From assembly GCF_022447245.1 (NCBI RefSeq), contig NZ_JAKVBC010000011.1:62001-126000 (forward strand): a DNA stretch of 64,000 bases, in the 5' to 3' direction. The position numbers and the translations under genes were made by a program. Shown here one piece after another: positions 25,571 through 33,004 of this stretch. The stretch is from Kordia sp. Lineage in GTDB: Bacteria > Bacteroidota > Bacteroidia > Flavobacteriales > Flavobacteriaceae. Below the pieces are notes generated by a model. The model searched no databases and was not told where the DNA came from. It saw only the letters and a program-made list of their open reading frames with translations. Position 1 is the stretch's first letter. Each line of letters opens with the position of its first letter.

Positions 25571-26194
25571 ATGAAGAATTTGTTTTTTATCCTTTTGGGA
25601 ATTGTGATGATTTCCTGCGGAAGTAGTAAAAACAAAACGAAACCGAAGTTACCACCAGTTGTGACCTGTGCTGAAAATGCTAAAATTTATGATCAGGATA
25701 GCAAATTTGAGCTCAACAAATTAATTACATTAGAAAACTTAGCATATTCAACTACATATACCCGTTTATTCAATCAAACAGATTCTTTAGAAAAGAATGA
25801 AATACGACACAAGCTGGCAAAAACCTCTGAACGTTTTTTCAAAAAAATATTTCCTGAAGGAACAAATCTTGATGCTTCAAGATTATTAGCTGAAGATTAC
25901 AAAACCATTTTGTTTTCCACTAATAGAGTCAGAAAAGGAGTCGCTGACGCTATGTACTTTGAAAACTTAATTATTCCAAATAACAAAAGTAACCTACAAC
26001 TTTTTGTCTATGTCGTAGGCGGTATCAGAGATAAAAAATTTACCACTAGTTTTAACATTTATGTGTTTAATACTTCTAACAATACAGTATTGTACTACGA
26101 TTACATAAAAAATATGTGTGATCCAAGAGACGAAGTTATGTTTATGAAAACACTGTATTACGGAATGAACAAATTGAAAAATAGCATTAATTAA
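25571..26194 (+). CDS. Lipoprotein of unknown function
   Basis: A 207-residue protein with a lipobox ending ISC (Cys16) followed by GSSKNKTKPK. The mature part has an alpha-beta look with conserved-looking stretches (LENLAYSTTYTRLFNQT, TILFSTNRVRKGVADAMYFE) but I recognise no family. Cys34 and Cys191 could pair. It is two bases from the next gene (stop 26194, start 26197), so the pair is likely an operon. The spacing to lpdA is 53 bases with a terminator between them, so it probably has its own start. Confidence 0.55.
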   Translation: MKNLFFILLGIVMISCGSSKNKTKPKLPPVVTCAENAKIYDQDSKFELNKLITLENLAYSTTYTRLFNQTDSLEKNEIRHKLAKTSERFFKKIFPEGTNLDASRLLAEDYKTILFSTNRVRKGVADAMYFENLIIPNNKSNLQLFVYVVGGIRDKKFTTSFNIYVFNTSNNTVLYYDYIKNMCDPRDEVMFMKTLYYGMNKLKNSIN

Positions 26195-26196
26195 TT

Positions 26197-26502
26197 ATGA
26201 TAGATCCGATTCAAAAAGAAACAAAAACACTCAGTATGTTTCGATTGATTGCAATTTTAGAAGGGATTTCCTATATCGCTTTTTTTATTACAATGCCTTT
26301 AAAGTATATGATGGAAATTATGATGCCAAATAAGATTGTTGGAATAGCACATGGACTTTTGTTTGTAATCTATGTAATATATGCATATTTAGTTACTGAG
26401 GAACAAAAATGGACAATGAAACGTTTTGCCATTTTATTTATTGCTTCCTTGGTTCCTTTTGCAACATTTTATGTAGAAAAGAAATATTTACGTACTAAAT
26501 AA
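26197..26502 (+). CDS. DUF3817-family small membrane protein
   Basis: A 101-residue protein with three predicted helices: FRLIAILEGISYIAFFITMP, GIAHGLLFVIYVIYAYL and FAILFIASLVPFATFYV. The EGxSYxxFFxTMPLKY core, the central GxAHGxLF motif and the C-terminal PFxTFYxEKKY are the DUF3817 signature, seen in many bacteria and often near transport or metabolism genes. The biochemical role is not established. It probably shares a transcript with the upstream lipoprotein. Confidence 0.8.
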   Translation: MIDPIQKETKTLSMFRLIAILEGISYIAFFITMPLKYMMEIMMPNKIVGIAHGLLFVIYVIYAYLVTEEQKWTMKRFAILFIASLVPFATFYVEKKYLRTK

Positions 26503-26655
26503 TTAGCAGACTTCAGTTTGATTGTTTATCGTTACAATATCTAAAAATACGTGTACTTAAAAAGGATTATCTCTTTTTAATATTAGTGTTTACATACTAC
26601 TTTAAAGTTCTTTTTTTCAAGAATTTAGCACTTATTAATTTTAAATTTTTAAGTC

Positions 26656-26849
26656 ATAAAAAAAAGAAATTCAAACAGTTGACATTAAACAAAAGAGCCA
26701 TTTCAAATCTGAAAGGCGGTGCACAAGCTAAAGATTCAGATTTATGCGATTATTCATTAACCTGCGCAACTTACTGTGGCACCTGTTACAACGTATGTGG
26801 TCTATGTACTATTGATCATACATTTACGCCATTAGTGAATTTTCCATGA
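26656..26849 (+). pseudogene. Lanthipeptide-like GG-leader peptide with a damaged start codon
   Basis: The frame reads KKKKFKQLTLNKRAISNLKG then GAQAKDSDLCDYSLTCATYC, GTCYNVCGLCTIDHT and ends at 26849. The leader has the expected LxLNKRAISNLKGG form and the core has seven Cys. No ATG precedes it: at 26656 the sequence is AT followed directly by eight A and a G, where ATG plus eight A and a G (MKKKKF) would be expected. A single missing G would explain the loss. An upstream GTG at 26586 keeps the frame open but would add 23 untypical residues. The gene may be silent, or the sequence may have an error. Confidence 0.6.
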
Positions 26850-26877
26850 TACTAGTAACAACTACAATACTTTAGTT

Positions 26878-26901
26878 AAAAGCGGACTTTAGTTCGCTTT
26901 T
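26878..26901 (+). terminator. Terminator after the Cys-rich peptide gene
   Basis: AAAAGCGGAC, loop TTTA, GTTCGCTTTT with one G-T pair, 28 bases after the stop at 26849. Its AGTTCGCTTTT right half recurs near 27403, suggesting duplication of a peptide-plus-terminator unit. Confidence 0.75.
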
Positions 26902-26950
26902 CTGTTTATATGACTTTAAAAGGATTACTATTTTAAAATTGTCATTGTAA

Positions 26951-27093
26951 AAAAAGAATTCTTTAGGTCTACGTCTAAACAAAAAAGCTATTTTTAACTT
27001 TTCTGTATCAAAAATTAAAGGAAGAAGTATTACAACGAACATCCTTGCGATTGCTCAGCTGCATGGGTAACATTTATGTTCTTCATGAACTAA
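26951..27093 (+). pseudogene. Decayed GG-leader peptide gene
   Basis: The frame reads KKNSLGLRLNKKAIFNFSVS then KIKGRS, which is a leader (LxLNKKAISNFxxxKIKGG) with G-to-R at the cleavage site and S-to-F in the ISN motif. There is no start codon (TTG-TAA precedes it). After the leader another frame gives EHPCDCSAAWVTFMFFMN ending at TAA 27091..27093, so a frameshift is also likely. It is an older remnant of the same peptide family as its neighbours at 26656 and 27122. Confidence 0.5.
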
Positions 27094-27121
27094 AGGGTAT
27101 TAACATAAAGTCATTTTAAAT

Positions 27122-27370
27122 ATGAAGAAAAAGAGTTTTAAAAGCTTAGCGCTTAACAAAACGCAAGTTTCCAATTTCAACGCCTTACTTAGAAAGTAAA
27201 TTCCTATATATTCCAGAAATTGCTCAACAGTTATCGTAGATGTATGTTTATCACAACAAACCCATTGTACACAATGCGAACCTCACACAATTGAAACTGT
27301 TTGTGATGGAAAATCACACAAACCAACAGGTTGTTGGTATTCATCAGATGATACTTTTAACGTTTGCTGA
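27122..27370 (+). pseudogene. Cys-rich lanthipeptide-like precursor with in-frame TAA
   Basis: ATG 27122 opens MKKKSFKSLALNKTQVSNFN then ALLRK, and TAA at 27197..27199 stops it. The same frame continues for 56 residues (IPIYSRNCSTVIVDVC, THCTQCEPHTIETVC, PTGCWYSSDDTFNVC) and ends at TGA 27368..27370. The continuation has seven Cys with many Ser/Thr, as expected for the core of a class I lanthipeptide-like precursor. The leader end is also non-standard, since no GG is left. One substitution has therefore probably inactivated the gene. Confidence 0.65.
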
Positions 27371-27389
27371 CAAACGTAATTGATAAATG

Positions 27390-27413
27390 AAGTGAACTTC
27401 GGTTCGCTTTTTT
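27390..27413 (+). terminator. Terminator after the broken peptide gene
   Basis: AAGTGAAC, loop TTCG, GTTCGCTT and a T-run. It follows the peptide frame by 19 bases. Confidence 0.75.
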
Positions 27414-27592
27414 ATTTCAACATTATTCATATGCTAGGTTCCAAAAACACCTAAACACATCATTTACTTATGTTTACAAAAACAAATTCAGTTATAACTT
27501 CATGTCTTAAATTATCCAATTTAAGGTAGCAACCTTTTATTTAATGAAAAAATTCTTCTTCATTTGATACATATTTAACCAAAATTAATATC

Positions 27593-27778
27593 ATGAAAAA
27601 AAACATTTTAAACCTAGAAGGAGTAAAAGAAATCAACAAAACAGAACAAGCTGCAATTAATGGAGGCATTACAGGAATGCAATGTTACAATCATAGTGAT
27701 TGTCAAATTTTGAACTCATTGCCAGGAATGGAACATGAACGTTTCTTCTGTTTTTGGGGATATTGTCAAATAGCGTAA
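27593..27778 (+). CDS. GG-leader bacteriocin-like peptide
   Basis: A 61-residue peptide. The leader MKKNILNLEGVKEINKTEQA then AINGG (Gly24-Gly25) is the double-glycine type seen in flavobacterial bacteriocin-like precursors (KILNLxGxxxLxKxxQxxINGG). The mature part has four Cys (31, 37, 53, 58), which would allow two disulfides. It differs from the lanthipeptide-like leaders upstream. It is followed by a strong terminator. Export would need a C39-peptidase ABC transporter, which is not in this window. A second peptide with the same leader type is at 32686..32856. Confidence 0.7.
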   Translation: MKKNILNLEGVKEINKTEQAAINGGITGMQCYNHSDCQILNSLPGMEHERFFCFWGYCQIA

Positions 27779-27804
27779 AAACCAAGGTTTATAATTGAAT
27801 GAGG

Positions 27805-27832
27805 GTCGGAAGATTGTTCTTCCGACTTTTTT
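27805..27832 (+). terminator. Strong terminator after the GG-leader peptide
   Basis: A perfect nine-base stem GTCGGAAGA / TCTTCCGAC with a four-base loop and a T6 run, 26 bases after the stop codon. Confidence 0.88.
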
Positions 27833-27868
27833 ATTGTACGCCTTCCATATTTATTTGTATACTTGCTT

Positions 27869-28000
27869 ATGGACAAAAAACAAAAAAGATGGTTGTGGAT
27901 CGTTATGGTATTAGCAGTTATTGCTTCTATTGTTTATACTGCTATCAAATGGTTAGTGCCTATTGCAGTAATCGTATATTTTAAAGAGATTTTTATGTAA
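27869..28000 (+). CDS. Very small single-helix membrane protein
   Basis: A 43-residue protein: a basic start MDKKQKRWLW, a long hydrophobic stretch (IVMVLAVIASIVYTAIKWLV and PIAVIVYF) and a short KEIFM end. It is chosen over the overlapping frame at 27799..27984 because it has the clean basic-hydrophobic-basic layout of a small membrane protein and starts after the terminator at 27805..27832. It may be an immunity-type or envelope peptide next to a GG-leader gene; that is positional inference only. Confidence 0.5.
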   Translation: MDKKQKRWLWIVMVLAVIASIVYTAIKWLVPIAVIVYFKEIFM

Positions 28001-28207
28001 TTTATATAAACGTAAAAAGCCATTCAATCTCACTTGAATGACTTTTCCCTCAACCAACCTAATAACTGATATCCCACCTTCAGCTATGAAAAAATTGCTG
28101 TGAAACTTCGTTTTGTTTCACATTCAAATATAGCTTAGATGTGTCTTAATTTGTTCTTAAGTAACTGCTAAAGTTTGATTAAAATTCTTCGAAAAAAGTT
28201 AATTTAT

Positions 28208-28741
28208 CTAAAACTTTAACCCTATCCCCAGTCGTAATGTATTTCTACCAAAAGTTTCAGAGTTACCGTTTGTAATTAATTCGTTGGAAAGTCCTAAACC
28301 ATAACGCCCTTCCACGAAAAAGTGCCTGGAAATATTATACTGTACACCAAGAGAGAACGAAACAGATAAAGGTACGTATAAAGCACCTTCAATGGATTTA
28401 TTAGCAACTACATCTAGTTTTGGTCCTGCCATAAACGCCAATTTATCATTTAAGTGATATTTAAATAATAATGGAATTTCCAAAAAATTTATATCATCCG
28501 TGTACGAATACAGTAATTCATACTGAAAGCTCCATTTTTTACTCAAACTGGTTTCTGCAAAAAATCCAGCGTAGAGTTCTAGTCCTTCATAACCGTTATC
28601 AGATGAAGTATTTAAATAACTTTGATTCAATCCAGCTTTAAAGCCAAAAGTTGTCTGTCCTTTTTGTGGATCATTAGATTCTTGTGCATTTACAAAGGAA
28701 ATGCATAAAATGCATACAATGGTAAGTAAATGTTTTTTCAT
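28208..28741 (-). CDS. PorT-like outer-membrane beta-barrel protein
   Basis: A 177-residue protein with a signal peptide (1-19, ending FVNAQ) and eight or so alternating strands ending in LRLGIGLKF, with the C-terminal aromatic residue expected of an outer-membrane barrel. KWSFQYELLYSY and HFFVEGRYGLGLS are barrel strands. The group is called porin family or outer-membrane beta-barrel protein in Bacteroidota; PorT itself is part of T9SS, but this gene need not be. Related genes are at 30181 and 30909. Confidence 0.75.
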   Translation of the reverse strand: MKKHLLTIVCILCISFVNAQESNDPQKGQTTFGFKAGLNQSYLNTSSDNGYEGLELYAGFFAETSLSKKWSFQYELLYSYTDDINFLEIPLLFKYHLNDKLAFMAGPKLDVVANKSIEGALYVPLSVSFSLGVQYNISRHFFVEGRYGLGLSNELITNGNSETFGRNTLRLGIGLKF

Positions 28742-28862
28742 AATAATTGGATTTTAAATTAATGTTTAAATCTAAAAGCATCAATTGTTAATAAATCACA
28801 ATTCTATCATAATAGAAGTCTAAATATTTTATAGTAAAAAGTTAATTTTTAAGAGATTTTGT

Positions 28863-29585
28863 CTATTTCGGAATCAAATCACAGTACCAAAAAGCGCGAT
28901 CCCAACTAGAATTGTCTGAGCCACAAGTATTTTCCTCCTTTTTAGATGGTACATAGCTTTTTAACACTTTTTCGCCAATAGTAAAGTCAATTGGAGATGA
29001 AAAAATAGGTCCGTCAAAAGTAAATGTATGAAATTCTCCATTTTCACCACACGGATCTACAGTGTCGGGTAAGTCGTTGATAAAATCTTCATCCAAAATT
29101 CTCCCAACAAACGATTCATCTAATAATTTTGCGTTGACACAAACTGTAATTGCTTTAAAACCTAATGAAATAAATTCTTTTAATAAAGCTTTGGTGTCTT
29201 GTTTCCACAATGGAAAAACGCCTGTAATACCGAGTTCTTGCAATTTTTCTTCACGATATTTTCGTAAATCTTCCAGAAAGATATCTCCAAAAATTCCATA
29301 TTGAAAATCTTTTTCTATCAACTTTTGAGTTGCTTTTCGCATAGCTTCGTCATAATCTGACATCGTGACTTCGGCAGGAAAGTATATTTTTTCTAAAGGC
29401 AATTGCAGGCGTTCCACTTGCGCATCTAACAAAGCTTCTCGCAAACCGTGCATAGAAACACGTTCATAATCTTTATTTACAGTAGTCACTAATTGTGTTA
29501 CGCTATACTCTTTTTGCTGTAAAATATGATATAAAGCCAGTGAAGAATCTTTTCCTGTACTCCAATTAAAGTATGCTTTTTTCAA
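28863..29585 (-). CDS. Dph6-type ATP pyrophosphatase
   Basis: A 240-residue N-type ATP pyrophosphatase of the diphthine-ammonia ligase superfamily. The N-terminal PP-loop (FNWSTGKDSSLALYHIL) binds ATP; the middle has GIFGDIFLEDLRKYREEK and the C-terminus has DPCGENGEFHTFTFDGP, the conserved Dph6 motif. Bacteria do not make diphthamide, so it must adenylate and amidate another substrate; the true reaction is unknown. The length is close to that of other bacterial members. It is followed by 93 bases and then aroQ on the same strand, which reads separately. Confidence 0.85.
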   Translation of the reverse strand: MKKAYFNWSTGKDSSLALYHILQQKEYSVTQLVTTVNKDYERVSMHGLREALLDAQVERLQLPLEKIYFPAEVTMSDYDEAMRKATQKLIEKDFQYGIFGDIFLEDLRKYREEKLQELGITGVFPLWKQDTKALLKEFISLGFKAITVCVNAKLLDESFVGRILDEDFINDLPDTVDPCGENGEFHTFTFDGPIFSSPIDFTIGEKVLKSYVPSKKEENTCGSDNSSWDRAFWYCDLIPK

Positions 29586-29678
29586 TTGTGAATTTTTATT
29601 TTATTTTTTGATCAGATGGAATTTGTAAACAAACACTTTAGTAAATGAAGATAGAAAGCTATCGTTCATTTCATAAAA

Positions 29679-30095
29679 TTATGCTAAGAAACTCTGAATT
29701 GCTAATTGATAACTTTGCATGCCAAAACCTAAAATGACACCTTTGGCATTGGGCGAAACATATGATTGATGTCGAAATGACTCTCTTCCAAATGTATTAG
29801 AAATGTGTACTTCTACCACGGGCGTTACTATACCTTTAATAGCATCACCAATTCCTATTGATGTGTGTGTATAGGCGCCTGCGTTTAAGATGATTCCATC
29901 GTAATCGAAACCTACTTCATGTAGTTTATTGATCAATTCGCCTTCTACATTTGATTGGTAATAACTTAAGTTTACTGTTGAAAATTGTGATTGAAGAGTT
30001 TCAAAATAATCTTCAAACGTAGCACTTCCATAAATTTCGGGCTCACGCTTTCCCAGTAGATTTAAATTTGGTCCATTGATAATAATGATATTCAT
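29679..30095 (-). CDS. aroQ: 3-dehydroquinate dehydratase, type II
   Basis: A 138-residue enzyme that removes water from 3-dehydroquinate in the shikimate pathway. I start it at ATG 30095 (MNIIIINGPNLNLLGKREPE), because the frame before it encodes an untypical extension. GPNLNLLG, the Tyr of the flexible loop (PEIYG), ILNAGAYTHTS, EVHISN and the His/Arg stretch at FGRESFRHQSYVSP are all conserved. It assembles as a dodecamer in other bacteria. The gene lies between leftward genes with no strong sign of co-transcription. Confidence 0.97.
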   Translation of the reverse strand: MNIIIINGPNLNLLGKREPEIYGSATFEDYFETLQSQFSTVNLSYYQSNVEGELINKLHEVGFDYDGIILNAGAYTHTSIGIGDAIKGIVTPVVEVHISNTFGRESFRHQSYVSPNAKGVILGFGMQSYQLAIQSFLA

Positions 30096-30180
30096 AGGAA
30101 TTGTTTTGGTAAAAATACGAATTTCAATGCACAAAAAAAGAAGCATAAAGCTTCCTTTTTATGATTTGTATCTGTTGACT

Positions 30181-30783
30181 CTATTTTCTTAAAAAATAAC
30201 CTATAGACAGCTGTACAACACCATATCTATTTTCGTCTAAAAAACCAGTTACATCATTTATATTGGTGAGTCCTGCATTGTAACGCAATCCAAAACTTAG
30301 TCCATTTGAAAATTTGTACGCTATGCCAAAATTCACTTCAAAATCTATACTTTTTAAACGATCTTTTACATCAATATTTTGCACTTCATTTTCCTGTTCT
30401 GCAGAAAGTAAAAAACCTATTTGTGGTCCTAATTCTATGCTTAATCCTTTTAAAACATAATATTTTGCCATTATAGGAATATTTAAAAAATTATAACGAG
30501 CTTCCAACTTGTCATCTGCTAAAGGAAAATTATCGAATATAAATATTGCGTTTTGTTTTGCGCCTTGTTATGAATACATGATTTCTGGTTGAATTGAAAA
30601 TGAATTTGTTAATGCTAATTCTCCCATAGCGCCTAAATGAAATCCATGACGCATTTGAAATCCGTTAGCATTGTCTCCTTGTATACCTGCTAAATTATAT
30701 CCGCCTTAAAATCCAAAAGAAAAATTTTGTGCGTTACTAAAATACCCAATAAGTAGTACGAAAGCTAATATGCCTTTTTTCAT
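30181..30783 (-). pseudogene. Outer-membrane barrel gene with two in-frame TAA codons
   Basis: ATG 30783 opens a signal peptide (GILAFVLLIGYFSNAQ), then NFSFGF, TAA at 30706..30708, GGYNLAGIQGDNANGFQMRH through SIQPEIMYS, a second TAA at 30568..30570, and QGAKQNAIFIFDNFPLADDK to the end with barrel strands (SFGLRYNAGLTNI, YGVVQLSIGYFLRK). All three pieces share one frame. The first stop replaces Lys in the FGFKGGYN motif seen in the neighbour at 28208 (FGFKAGLN); the second probably replaces Gln or a similar residue. A restart at 30507 could only make the last 108 residues. Confidence 0.85.
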
Positions 30784-30858
30784 TAGTAATATATCGTTTT
30801 TAAGTAGTTGTTAATGTATAACGAATGTATTAATAATTCATGAAAGTTTTAAGCATAA

Positions 30859-30886
30859 AAAAGGGAAACAAAATTGTTTCCCTTTT
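30859..30886 (-). terminator. Terminator of the outer-membrane barrel gene at 30909
   Basis: A perfect 13-base stem AAAAGGGAAACAA / TTGTTTCCCTTTT with a two-base loop; a T-run follows on the minus strand. Confidence 0.85.
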
Positions 30887-30908
30887 CTTCTATAACGATG
30901 TTCTTTTA

Positions 30909-31448
30909 TTATAGGAAAATGTTGAATCCAATATTGATTCCGAATACATTAAGGTCTCCGTCACCAGCATCGTCATTCAATCCAAGTCCGTAACGTAATC
31001 CTGGTTCAATGCTTACATTGTCAGCTACAAACCAAGCGTAACCTGCTTGAATTCCTAACCATAATGGAGAAACATTATTTCCAGTTGATCCATTTAAGTC
31101 TAATGCTACAGGAAATTGACTAGCTACATAGTACTTACCTCCAACTTTCCAGTTGAATCTACCATCTTCTCCACTTACTCCAGAGTCAAAATAACCAACA
31201 CCCGCTTTTACAGCTAAATCATTCATTACAAAGTATCCACCTTCAGCACCTACTCCCCAAGAAGTATTTCCGTCGATAGAACGTAAAGAGAAAGCTGTGT
31301 TTGATGTTGATGCTTCTCCAAAACCTGTGTTGATTTCAACTAACCATTTTCCTTCAGTTGTCTGCCCTGTTGCTTTGTCTTTATCTTGCGCACTTGCTGT
31401 AAAAGCAAACCCAAAAACAGCTACAGCTGCTAAAATAATTTTTTTCAT
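30909..31448 (-). CDS. Outer-membrane beta-barrel protein, OmpW/Opa-like size
   Basis: A 179-residue protein started at ATG 31448 (MKKIILAAVAVFGFAFTASA), since the upstream extension of the frame is not signal-like. The signal peptide ends at about 21. Eight short strands follow (WLVEINTGFGEAS, WGVGAEGGYFVMNDLAVKAG, FNWKVGGKYYVA, LWLGIQAGYAWFVADNVS, PGLRYGLGLND) and the protein ends VFGINIGFNIFL. It is probably an abundant small outer-membrane protein. It has a perfect terminator downstream. Confidence 0.82.
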   Translation of the reverse strand: MKKIILAAVAVFGFAFTASAQDKDKATGQTTEGKWLVEINTGFGEASTSNTAFSLRSIDGNTSWGVGAEGGYFVMNDLAVKAGVGYFDSGVSGEDGRFNWKVGGKYYVASQFPVALDLNGSTGNNVSPLWLGIQAGYAWFVADNVSIEPGLRYGLGLNDDAGDGDLNVFGINIGFNIFL

Positions 31449-31716
31449 ATTAAGTTGTTTATTAATTAATTCAAAACAAATATATATACGATATTGCAAA
31501 TTACAAAAGGGGAAAAATCCCCTTTTTTAGCGCTTATTACTGCGATTGACAGCATTTTACTAAAGTAAAAACTCTAAAAAATCAACATCAATTACTTAAT
31601 ACTAAAAGTGTTATATTTTTAGTCAAAACCTCTTTTTTATGTATGTCACATATTGATACTTGTCCGTAAAACTCTTCAATTTTAATATTTCTTTAACTAT
31701 TTTCCATGTTTCTTAC

Positions 31717-31724
31717 TACATTTG
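31717..31724 (+). promoter_or_regulatory. -7 box immediately upstream of xerD
   Basis: TACATTTG matches TAnnTTTG and ends three bases before the xerD ATG, so the mRNA may be nearly leaderless. This reading also favours ATG 31728 over the upstream TTG at 31722, which lies inside the box. Confidence 0.45.
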
Positions 31725-31727
31725 AAC

Positions 31728-32624
31728 ATGAAATGGACGCATACACTTGAAGATTTTAAACACTTCTTAAAGATTGAACGTGGTTTGTCTGACAATACAA
31801 TCGTTAACTATTCCCATGATTTAGAAAAGCTGATTCGATACATTGAGCATAATGAAATTAAGCATTCTCCTCTGTCTATTGATGAAGAAGCGGTACAACA
31901 ATTCATTTACGAAATTGCCAAAGTATTAAATGCTCGATCACAAACGCGTATTATTTCTGGTTTAAAAAGTTTCTTTAATTATTTGGTGTTTGAAGATTAT
32001 CGAAAAGATAATCCTATGGAAATGATTGAAGCTCCAAAAATCGGGAGAAAGTTACCTGATACCTTAGCGCTTGAAGATATTGAGAAGTTAATCGCTGCTA
32101 TTGATTTGAGTTCAGCAGAAGGACATCGCAATAAAGCCATTATAGAAACCTTATACGGTTGCGGTTTACGCGTCAGCGAATTGGTAAATTTAAAGTTATC
32201 TGATTTATTTTTTGATGAAGGCTTTATCCGTGTGACAGGAAAAGGAGATAAACAACGCTTTGTACCTATAGGTCCTATCACGCAAAAATACATTAATATT
32301 TATGTAAACGAATCACGCCCCTTTGTAAAAGAAGTGCCAGCGTTTAGTGATACTGTTTTTTTAAATAGACGCGGAAAACAATTGACACGTGTAATGATTT
32401 TTACCATCATTAAGCGTTTGGTAGCAAAAATAGGACTGAAAAAGAATGTTTCCCCACATACCTTTCGACATTCATTTGCAACGCATTTATTGGAAAACGG
32501 AGCCGATTTACGCGCTATTCAGTTGATGTTAGGACACGAAAGTATTACTACTACTGAAATTTACATGCATGTTGATCGTAAGCATTTGGCAGCTATCATG
32601 GAAGAATTTCACCCTAGAAGATAA
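31728..32624 (+). CDS. xerD: Site-specific tyrosine recombinase XerD
   Basis: A 298-residue recombinase that, with XerC, resolves chromosome dimers at dif. The N-terminal SAM-like domain (TLEDFKHFLKIERGLSDNTI) and the catalytic domain are complete: Arg in GCGLRVSELVNL, Lys in VTGKGDKQRFVP, HxxR in SPHTFRHSFATH, and the nucleophile Tyr in TTEIYMHVD. The length is typical for XerD rather than a phage integrase, and no attachment sites or phage genes are nearby. A bidirectional hairpin follows. Confidence 0.95.
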   Translation: MKWTHTLEDFKHFLKIERGLSDNTIVNYSHDLEKLIRYIEHNEIKHSPLSIDEEAVQQFIYEIAKVLNARSQTRIISGLKSFFNYLVFEDYRKDNPMEMIEAPKIGRKLPDTLALEDIEKLIAAIDLSSAEGHRNKAIIETLYGCGLRVSELVNLKLSDLFFDEGFIRVTGKGDKQRFVPIGPITQKYINIYVNESRPFVKEVPAFSDTVFLNRRGKQLTRVMIFTIIKRLVAKIGLKKNVSPHTFRHSFATHLLENGADLRAIQLMLGHESITTTEIYMHVDRKHLAAIMEEFHPRR

Positions 32625-32661
32625 AAAAAGCAGAAATCTTTTCTTAAGACTTCTGCTTTTT
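32625..32661. terminator. Bidirectional terminator between xerD and a GG-leader gene
   Basis: AAAAAGCAGAA (32625..32635) pairs with TTCTGCTTTTT (32651..32661), with inner pairing of TCTT and AAGA. A- and T-runs on both sides allow it to serve both convergent genes. Confidence 0.8.
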
Positions 32662-32685
32662 CCTCTTTTTGTAGTATTACTGATT

Positions 32686-32856
32686 TCAACAAGACTTCCA
32701 ACAATCTTTTACGGATCTTTTTTCTCCTATAAAAATACTGTTGCAGTAACACATAAAAGAAGATGCTATGGAGGCGTCTTTTCCTCCATTGGCTTGCACT
32801 TGCTGTATTTTAGTAAGTGCATCAACGCCAGTTAGATTTAAGATTTTCTTTAACAT
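32686..32856 (-). CDS. GG-leader bacteriocin-like peptide
   Basis: A 56-residue peptide missed by length filters. The leader MLKKILNLTGVDALTKIQQV then QANGG (Gly24-Gly25) is the same type as at 27593 (KILNLxG, then a Gln-rich helix and GG). The mature part, starting KDASIASSFMCYCNSIF, has four Cys (36, 38, 52, 56) and ends KDCWKSC. It lies alone between xerD and rny with hairpins on both sides, so it is a single-gene unit. Export and processing proteins are not in the window. Confidence 0.7.
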   Translation of the reverse strand: MLKKILNLTGVDALTKIQQVQANGGKDASIASSFMCYCNSIFIGEKRSVKDCWKSC

Positions 32857-32931
32857 GCTAGGTTCTTATTTTGGTTATACCTAAAGATATTCATAAAAAA
32901 ATCGAACCGCCAAAGGTTTGCCATAAACAAT

Positions 32932-32975
32932 AAACGTGAATACCGTAGTTTCAAAAAACCATGGTATTCACGTTT
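32932..32975. repeat. Inverted repeat downstream of rny
   Basis: AAACGTGAATACC (32932..32944) and GGTATTCACGTTT (32963..32975) are perfectly complementary 13-base arms. It lies 29 bases after the rny stop codon and probably acts as a terminator, although no long T-run follows on the minus strand. Confidence 0.65.
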
Positions 32976-33004
32976 TGTGAGTATATTTTTAAAAATTTGA
33001 CTAT

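Noticed and set aside
27799-27984. 61-residue open frame overlapping the small membrane protein
   Set aside because: It starts just before the terminator hairpin at 27805, which it would read through, and has no clear domain; the 43-residue frame at 27869 has a clean membrane-protein layout.
31722-32624. TTG at 31722 as the xerD start
   Set aside because: It lies inside the -7 box at 31717..31724; ATG 31728 leaves a normal XerD N-terminus.
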